Shown here piece by piece: positions 63,227-64,000 of a stretch of DNA of 64,000 nt. How positions within the stretch are numbered: position 1 is the stretch's first letter; every line of letters starts with the position of its first letter. This stretch comes from Ancylobacter defluvii. Lineage in GTDB: Bacteria; Pseudomonadota; Alphaproteobacteria; Rhizobiales; Xanthobacteraceae. The stretch is taken from contig NZ_JAHBGD010000013.1 of the NCBI RefSeq assembly GCF_018390605.1, positions 208,721 through 272,720 on the forward strand, written 5' to 3'. Made by a program: the position numbers and the translations under genes. Under the pieces are notes generated by a model, which ran no database searches, had not been told where the DNA came from, and saw only the letters and a program-made list of their open reading frames with translations.

Positions 63227-63428
63227 CGATAAAACCTTCGGAAGACGATGTTATTACATGCACGCCGGATGCTGGGCGGCAACCGTGCGCTCGCCACGCT
63301 TAGACAGGCTGACAAACCGCCCGGACGCCGGACGGTTCTTTAGCCAAACGAGACTGCGCACAGGATGGTCACGATTATGGCTTTTGCACGGCAGAATCCG
63401 CCACAATCGCGCCACAAATCCCGTCCCG

Positions 63429-63758
63429 TTACCGGCAATTGCGCCGATGCACCCGCACCACCCGCCCATTGGACTGCCGGAGATAGCAGTTGCCGCGGCG
63501 CCAGAAATAGTAGGAACGGACGCGGCGGTTGCGGTCGGACTGGGCGCCGATGACGGCCCCGGTGCCGGCGCCGATGGCACCGCCCACCAGTGCGCCGGAA
63601 CCGCTGCCGGTCACGGCGCCGCCGACCACCGCGCCGGTGACGCCGCCGACGATGGCACCGGTGGTGGCGCGGTTCTGCGCCCCGGCCGGCGCGCTCGACA
63701 GGCTCGCAAGGCCCGCCGCCGCGAACAGGGCGAGCGCAAAGGACTTACGAAACATCAT
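63429..63758 (-). CDS. Exported glycine-zipper protein
   Basis: The 109-residue protein has a signal peptide (MMFRKSFALALFAAAGLASLSSAPAGAQ) and a glycine zipper (GAIVGGVTGAVVGGAVTGSGSGALVGGAIGAGTGAVIGA). A basic, aromatic tail RVRSYYFWRRGNCYLRQSNGRVVRVHRRNCR carries two cysteines. Glycine-zipper segments often insert in membranes or oligomerise; such small proteins are common in alphaproteobacterial envelopes with unknown function. ATG at 63758 or 63755. Confidence 0.85.
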   Translation of the reverse strand: MMFRKSFALALFAAAGLASLSSAPAGAQNRATTGAIVGGVTGAVVGGAVTGSGSGALVGGAIGAGTGAVIGAQSDRNRRVRSYYFWRRGNCYLRQSNGRVVRVHRRNCR

Positions 63759-63819
63759 CTGCTGTCTTCTCCTGCGGCGAGACGCCGGCCGGCATCCCGC
63801 CTCCTGAGAGCTGAAACGA

Positions 63820-64000
63820 TCAGCCCTGCGCCTCGACCACGGCGATGGCGGTCATGTTGACGATGCCGCGCGCCGTCACCGAGGGGGTGAGGATATGCAC
63901 CGGCTTGGCGGTTCCCAGCAGGATCGGCCCCACCGGCAGCGCGTCGCCGAACACCTTCACCATCTGGTAGGCGATGTTGGCGGCATCGAGATTCGGCATG
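63820..64000 (-). CDS. NADP-dependent malic enzyme, C-terminal end (partial)
   Basis: Only the last 60 codons are in the window. The sequence MPNLDAANIAYQMVKVFGDALPVGPILLGTAKPVHILTPSVTARGIVNMTAIAVVEAQG matches the C-terminal phosphotransacetylase-like domain of the large malic enzymes (MaeB type, about 760 aa). A free phosphate acetyltransferase is the other option, but the end GPILLGTAKPVHILTPSVTARGIVNMTA is typical of malic enzyme. The start and catalytic part lie to the right of the window. Confidence 0.85.
   Translation of the reverse strand, partial: MPNLDAANIAYQMVKVFGDALPVGPILLGTAKPVHILTPSVTARGIVNMTAIAVVEAQG

Overview
The window is about 64 kb of a high-GC chromosome from an alphaproteobacterium, most likely of the order Hyphomicrobiales. 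The gene content resembles Xanthobacteraceae such as Ancylobacter, Starkeya or Xanthobacter, but that family call is inference. Support comes from the rne / amidase / PBP1a / prfB neighbourhood, the accB-accC-aat-DUF2155-NDUFA12 block, a B12-dependent ribonucleotide reductase, a class II FBPase beside homoserine dehydrogenase, an alphaproteobacterial LexA-type box and an Irr-type iron box. Coding density is high. I see no rRNA, tRNA, prophage, insertion sequence or CRISPR array. The window is core genome with a few accessory single genes.

Layout: 1-2.7 kb holds a truncated Mn/Fe transporter (mntH) with a tandem palindromic operator, a DUF3750 protein, a small unknown protein and an AadB/LinB-like nucleotidyltransferase. 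2.7-6.4 kb is glpX, hom and a class I/II aminotransferase, all on the minus strand (central carbon and aspartate-family amino acids). 6.5-15.6 kb has a lipoprotein, a PHB synthase with a histone-like N-terminal extension, an LprI-like protein, a Tat-exported beta-carbonic anhydrase, argC, a small helical protein, parE behind a LexA-type box, and an SDR. 15.6-19.9 kb has a LysE exporter, a GreA/GreB-like factor, an RhlE helicase, an MscS channel and a TfoX-N protein.

19.5-27.8 kb is one minus-strand suf operon: nifS-like, sufB, sufC, sufD, sufS, sufT, a VOC protein, sufA and a tfoX-like gene. A promoter carrying an Irr-type box precedes it, and a dispersed palindromic repeat lies between sufS and sufD. 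Its genes assemble Fe-S clusters, and the Irr box would tie that to haem/iron status. 27.9-36.1 kb has an alpha/beta hydrolase, an exported unknown protein, anmK and tyrS (divergent), a giant AsmA/YhdP-like envelope protein and a Bcp peroxiredoxin.

36.1-46.3 kb is prfB, an Lrp regulator with a divergent GST, mrcA (PBP1a), an amidase that appears to need a CTG start, and rne with a leader of about 550 nt. 46.4-55.9 kb has an aminotransferase, an M48 protease, a DsbA-like thioredoxin, aroQ, accB, accC, aat, DUF2155, NDUFA12 (complex I) and an MFS transporter. 56-64 kb has nrdJ with a long structured leader, an unknown protein, a GFA protein, a GNAT acetyltransferase, two near-identical cold-shock genes, a glycine-zipper protein and the C-terminus of a malic enzyme cut by the window edge.

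No wholly new multi-gene system is evident. The most interesting signals are regulatory or architectural: the PhaC extension, the LexA box on parE, the Irr and Mur-like boxes, the CTG amidase start and a hairpin over the carbonic anhydrase ribosome-binding site.
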